Origin: Spirochaetales bacterium
Lineage (GTDB): Bacteria > Spirochaetota > Spirochaetia > JABMQR01
DNA: 7,943 nucleotides
Direction: 5' to 3'
NCBI GenBank assembly: GCA_023139255.1
Contig: JAGLNY010000130.1
Coordinates: 1 to 7,943, forward strand
Each line of letters opens with the position of its first letter. Position 1 is the first letter of the stretch. The notes under the pieces were generated by a model. That model saw nothing but the letters and a program-made list of their open reading frames with translations. It was not told where the DNA came from and did no database searches. The position numbers were made by a program, and so were the translations under genes. This document shows, piece after piece, positions 6,531 through 7,943 of the stretch.

Positions 6531-7430
6531 TCACTTGCCGGAGGACGATTCTTCAGTGTCAACAATATCCCAAAAAGCACGTACCAGAGGGGAAGCCAGC
6601 CTTTTGGCAGATAAACATAATCCCACCGTATATGGCTGCAGCCGGGGAGTGATATCCAGCACCGTAATTTCTGCTGCAAAACTACTTTTCTCCAGAACAA
6701 GACGAGGCACAACTCCAACCCCGCATCCAAGTCTGACCATGGCCAGAATAGCCTCATGACCCGAAACTTCGGCATAAATATCAGGTTTCAGCCCCTTTTC
6801 CCGGAACCAGGAGTTTACCCGCTTACGGGAAAGTCCCTGCTCTGAAAGCACCATCGGCAGTCGTTCCCAATCAAGTTTTCCACTCTTCACTATTTCAGCA
6901 GTTTCACAAGGAACAACCGGTGCGATAAATACCAAGTCGGTGGTGGTAATAGTTTTAAAACATAGGTTGTCGGCCAGTTTGTCAGGTTTGGCAGCTGCGG
7001 TAATGTCGATGGTCCCTTCGGTAATCATCCCGATAGCACGCGCTGCTGCACCGGTCTGTAATTTAATGTGAATTTTTGGATATAATTGGCGGAAACGGGC
7101 GAATAACTCGGATAGTACACTATAAGAGGCAGTTACTGAGCAATATATCGAAATCTCCCCCTGTAAAACCTGTTCCTGCGATCTGGCAGAGTCGCAAAAT
7201 TGCGCCCAATTATCCAAAGACTCCTGGACAAAGCGACGAAACATCTTACCGGTATCTGTCAGCTCCACACTGCGGTTGTCGCGGTAAAACAGTTTAAAAC
7301 CCACTTCTTCTTCAAGGCGGACAATTGTACGGCTCAATGCTGAGGGGCTGATGTTGCAGGCTCTGCTGGTTTTACCAAAATGCAGAGTTCCTGCCAGATG
7401 TTTAAATAACCTTAATTCATGAAAATTCAT
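6531..7430 (-). CDS. ilvY: LysR-family transcriptional activator IlvY
   Basis: The 299-residue protein matches E. coli IlvY (297 residues) along its length. The N-terminal winged helix-turn-helix covers roughly residues 1-60 and includes LRLFKHLAGTLHFGKTSRA, ISPSALSRTIVRLEEEVGFK and LFYRDNRSVELTDTG. The effector domain has GEISIYCSVTASYSVL, IKLQTGAAARAIG, FIAPVVPCE, WFREKGLKP and SGHEAILAMVRLGCGVGVVP, all with close counterparts in IlvY. In enterobacteria IlvY activates ilvC when acetolactate or acetohydroxybutyrate accumulates and represses its own gene. The divergent position next to ilvC supports the same job here. The ATG at 7430 is preceded by GGAAG (7439-7435) at 4 bases. No strong terminator is visible before nagA, so some read-through is possible. 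Confidence 0.93.
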   Translation of the reverse strand: MNFHELRLFKHLAGTLHFGKTSRACNISPSALSRTIVRLEEEVGFKLFYRDNRSVELTDTGKMFRRFVQESLDNWAQFCDSARSQEQVLQGEISIYCSVTASYSVLSELFARFRQLYPKIHIKLQTGAAARAIGMITEGTIDITAAAKPDKLADNLCFKTITTTDLVFIAPVVPCETAEIVKSGKLDWERLPMVLSEQGLSRKRVNSWFREKGLKPDIYAEVSGHEAILAMVRLGCGVGVVPRLVLEKSSFAAEITVLDITPRLQPYTVGLCLSAKRLASPLVRAFWDIVDTEESSSGK

Positions 7431-7441
7431 ATTACTTCCAC

Positions 7442-7458
7442 GTTGCGTTTCTCACAAC
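7442..7458. promoter_or_regulatory. Predicted IlvY operator (LysR-type T-N11-A box)
   Basis: The 17-base sequence GTTGCG-TTTCT-CACAAC is an inverted repeat with 5 of 6 arm positions matching, and it contains the T-N11-A pattern of LysR-type sites. Its centre (7450) is about 65 bases before the predicted ilvC transcript start (about 7515), the classic distance for a LysR recognition site. It also covers the predicted ilvY transcript start (about 7454), which would explain autorepression. A weaker candidate, TTGAG-GCAAT-TTCAA, lies at 7529-7543 inside the ilvC leader. Confidence 0.65.
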
Positions 7459-7460
7459 AC

Positions 7461-7488
7461 TATATAGCGAAAGTAACACTTTATTCAA
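7461..7488 (-). promoter_or_regulatory. Predicted ilvY promoter
   Basis: On the minus strand TTGAAT (7488-7483) and TATATA (7466-7461) are separated by 16 bases. The predicted start near 7454 lies inside the IlvY box and gives a leader of about 24 bases. Its -35 overlaps the ilvC -35, so the two promoters face away from each other and may compete for polymerase. Confidence 0.5.
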
Positions 7489-7508
7489 CACTCAAAATGG
7501 TGCATAAT
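7480..7508 (+). promoter_or_regulatory. Predicted ilvC promoter
   Basis: CATAAT (7503-7508) is a 5-of-6 match to the -10 element. TTTATT (7480-7485), 17 bases upstream, is a poor -35, as expected for a promoter that needs an activator such as IlvY. The predicted start near 7515 leaves an untranslated leader of about 100 bases. Confidence 0.5.
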
Positions 7509-7543
7509 AGGAAATATACATTAGGTCGTTGAGGCAATTTCAA

Positions 7544-7570
7544 AGGCCAAAAGACTATTACTTTTGGCTT
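7544..7570 (+). promoter_or_regulatory. Hairpin in the ilvC leader
   Basis: AGGCCAAAAG (7544-7553) pairs with CTTTTGGCTT (7561-7570) around the 7-base loop ACTATTA. The stem has 10 pairs, one of them G-U. No T-run follows, so it is not a standard intrinsic terminator. It sits about 47 bases before the ilvC start codon, within the predicted leader, and could stabilise the mRNA or take part in leader control. Its function is unknown. Confidence 0.45.
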
Positions 7571-7617
7571 GGTAATTATTAATGAACCTCAGTTATCTAA
7601 ATATCAAGGAGTATGAA

Positions 7618-7943
7618 ATGGCAAAAATAAATTTTGGCGGAGTAGAAGAAACTGTAGTTATGCGTGAAGAATTTCCGGTAGGAAAAGCACTGGAAGTATT
7701 AAAAGATGAAATAATTGCTGTTATTGGTTATGGCGTACAGGGACCGGCCCAGGCCCTGAATATGCGGGATAATGGGTTTAAAGTTATTATCGGTCAATCC
7801 CCCAAGTTCAAAAGAGAGTGGGACAAAGCAATTGGTGACGGATGGGTAGTTGGTGAAACCCTTTTTCCTATTGAAGAGGCGGTAACAAAAGCAACAATTA
7901 TCCAGTATCTGATTTCCGATGCCGGACAAAAAATTGTTTGGCC
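7618..7943 (+). CDS. ilvC: Ketol-acid reductoisomerase, 3' end outside window
   Basis: The first 108 codons are present and open to the right edge. IlvC converts acetolactate or acetohydroxybutyrate to the dihydroxy acid with NADPH and Mg2+, the second common step of valine, leucine and isoleucine synthesis. The product begins MAKINFGGVEETVVMREEFP. The Rossmann motif is VIGYGVQGPAQALNMRDNG (35-53; G37, G39, G42), and the cofactor-specificity loop is IIGQSPKFKREW (57-68). LFPIEEAV and YLISDAGQ follow. The FGG-ETV start and the GYGVQG motif resemble the Bacteroidota/fungal type rather than E. coli IlvC. AAGGAG (7606-7611), 6 bases before the ATG at 7618, fixes the start. An in-frame ATG at 7582 would add 12 residues but lacks a binding site. 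The divergent ilvY gene is the likely regulator. Confidence 0.95.
   Translation, partial: MAKINFGGVEETVVMREEFPVGKALEVLKDEIIAVIGYGVQGPAQALNMRDNGFKVIIGQSPKFKREWDKAIGDGWVVGETLFPIEEAVTKATIIQYLISDAGQKIVW

Noticed and set aside
7582..7617. Upstream in-frame ATG as the ilvC start or as an attenuator leader peptide
   Set aside because: It lacks a binding site, the 7618 start has a strong AAGGAG and matches the usual MAK.NFGG start of this IlvC type, and the stretch is not rich in Ile, Val or Leu codons.
1..7943. CRISPR arrays, tRNA or rRNA genes, insertion sequences and attachment sites
   Set aside because: I saw no regularly spaced repeats, no tRNA-like cloverleaf or rRNA segment, no transposase motifs and no terminal inverted repeats.

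Overview
The window comes from a bacterial chromosome of moderate G+C content, with dense gene packing and ordinary GGAG-type ribosome binding sites. I cannot name the organism. The ilvC product starts with the FGG-ETV type of N-terminus known from Bacteroidota, some other anaerobic bacteria and fungi, while its regulator is a clear IlvY. Together with the sugar-metabolism content, this makes an anaerobic or fermentative lineage such as Spirochaetota a reasonable but unproven guess.

Positions 1-2492 (+): the 3' part of a gene for a fumarate reductase/succinate dehydrogenase-like flavoprotein, whose N-terminal FAD motif lies off the left edge. It overlaps by 4 bases a gene for a TIM-barrel sugar-phosphate isomerase/epimerase. 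A 215-base gap with no gene follows.

Positions 2708-5303 (+): a RenBP-like N-acylglucosamine 2-epimerase gene is followed after one base by a HAD phosphatase gene. After 39 bases comes an unexpected gene for a very short ATP-dependent RNA ligase-family protein, which appears to have its own promoter.

Positions 5276-7430 (-): a NagA-like amidohydrolase gene converges on the RNA ligase gene and overlaps its 3' end by 28 bases. Upstream of it is ilvY, a LysR-type regulator gene. nagA seems to have its own promoter just upstream.

Positions 7431-7943: the divergent ilvY/ilvC control region and the first 108 codons of ilvC (+), cut by the right edge. The control region holds a well-placed LysR-type inverted repeat, facing promoters and a hairpin in the ilvC leader.

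How the genes fit together: the epimerase (ManNAc/GlcNAc interconversion) and the deacetylase (GlcNAc-6-phosphate to glucosamine-6-phosphate) suggest amino-sugar or sialic-acid use. The flavoprotein, the TIM-barrel isomerase and the HAD phosphatase may be accessory carbohydrate enzymes. No transporter, aldolase or kinase is visible, so the pathway is incomplete here. IlvY/IlvC is a separate branched-chain amino-acid unit. The most unusual gene is the minimal RNA ligase, which has no evident link to either theme.
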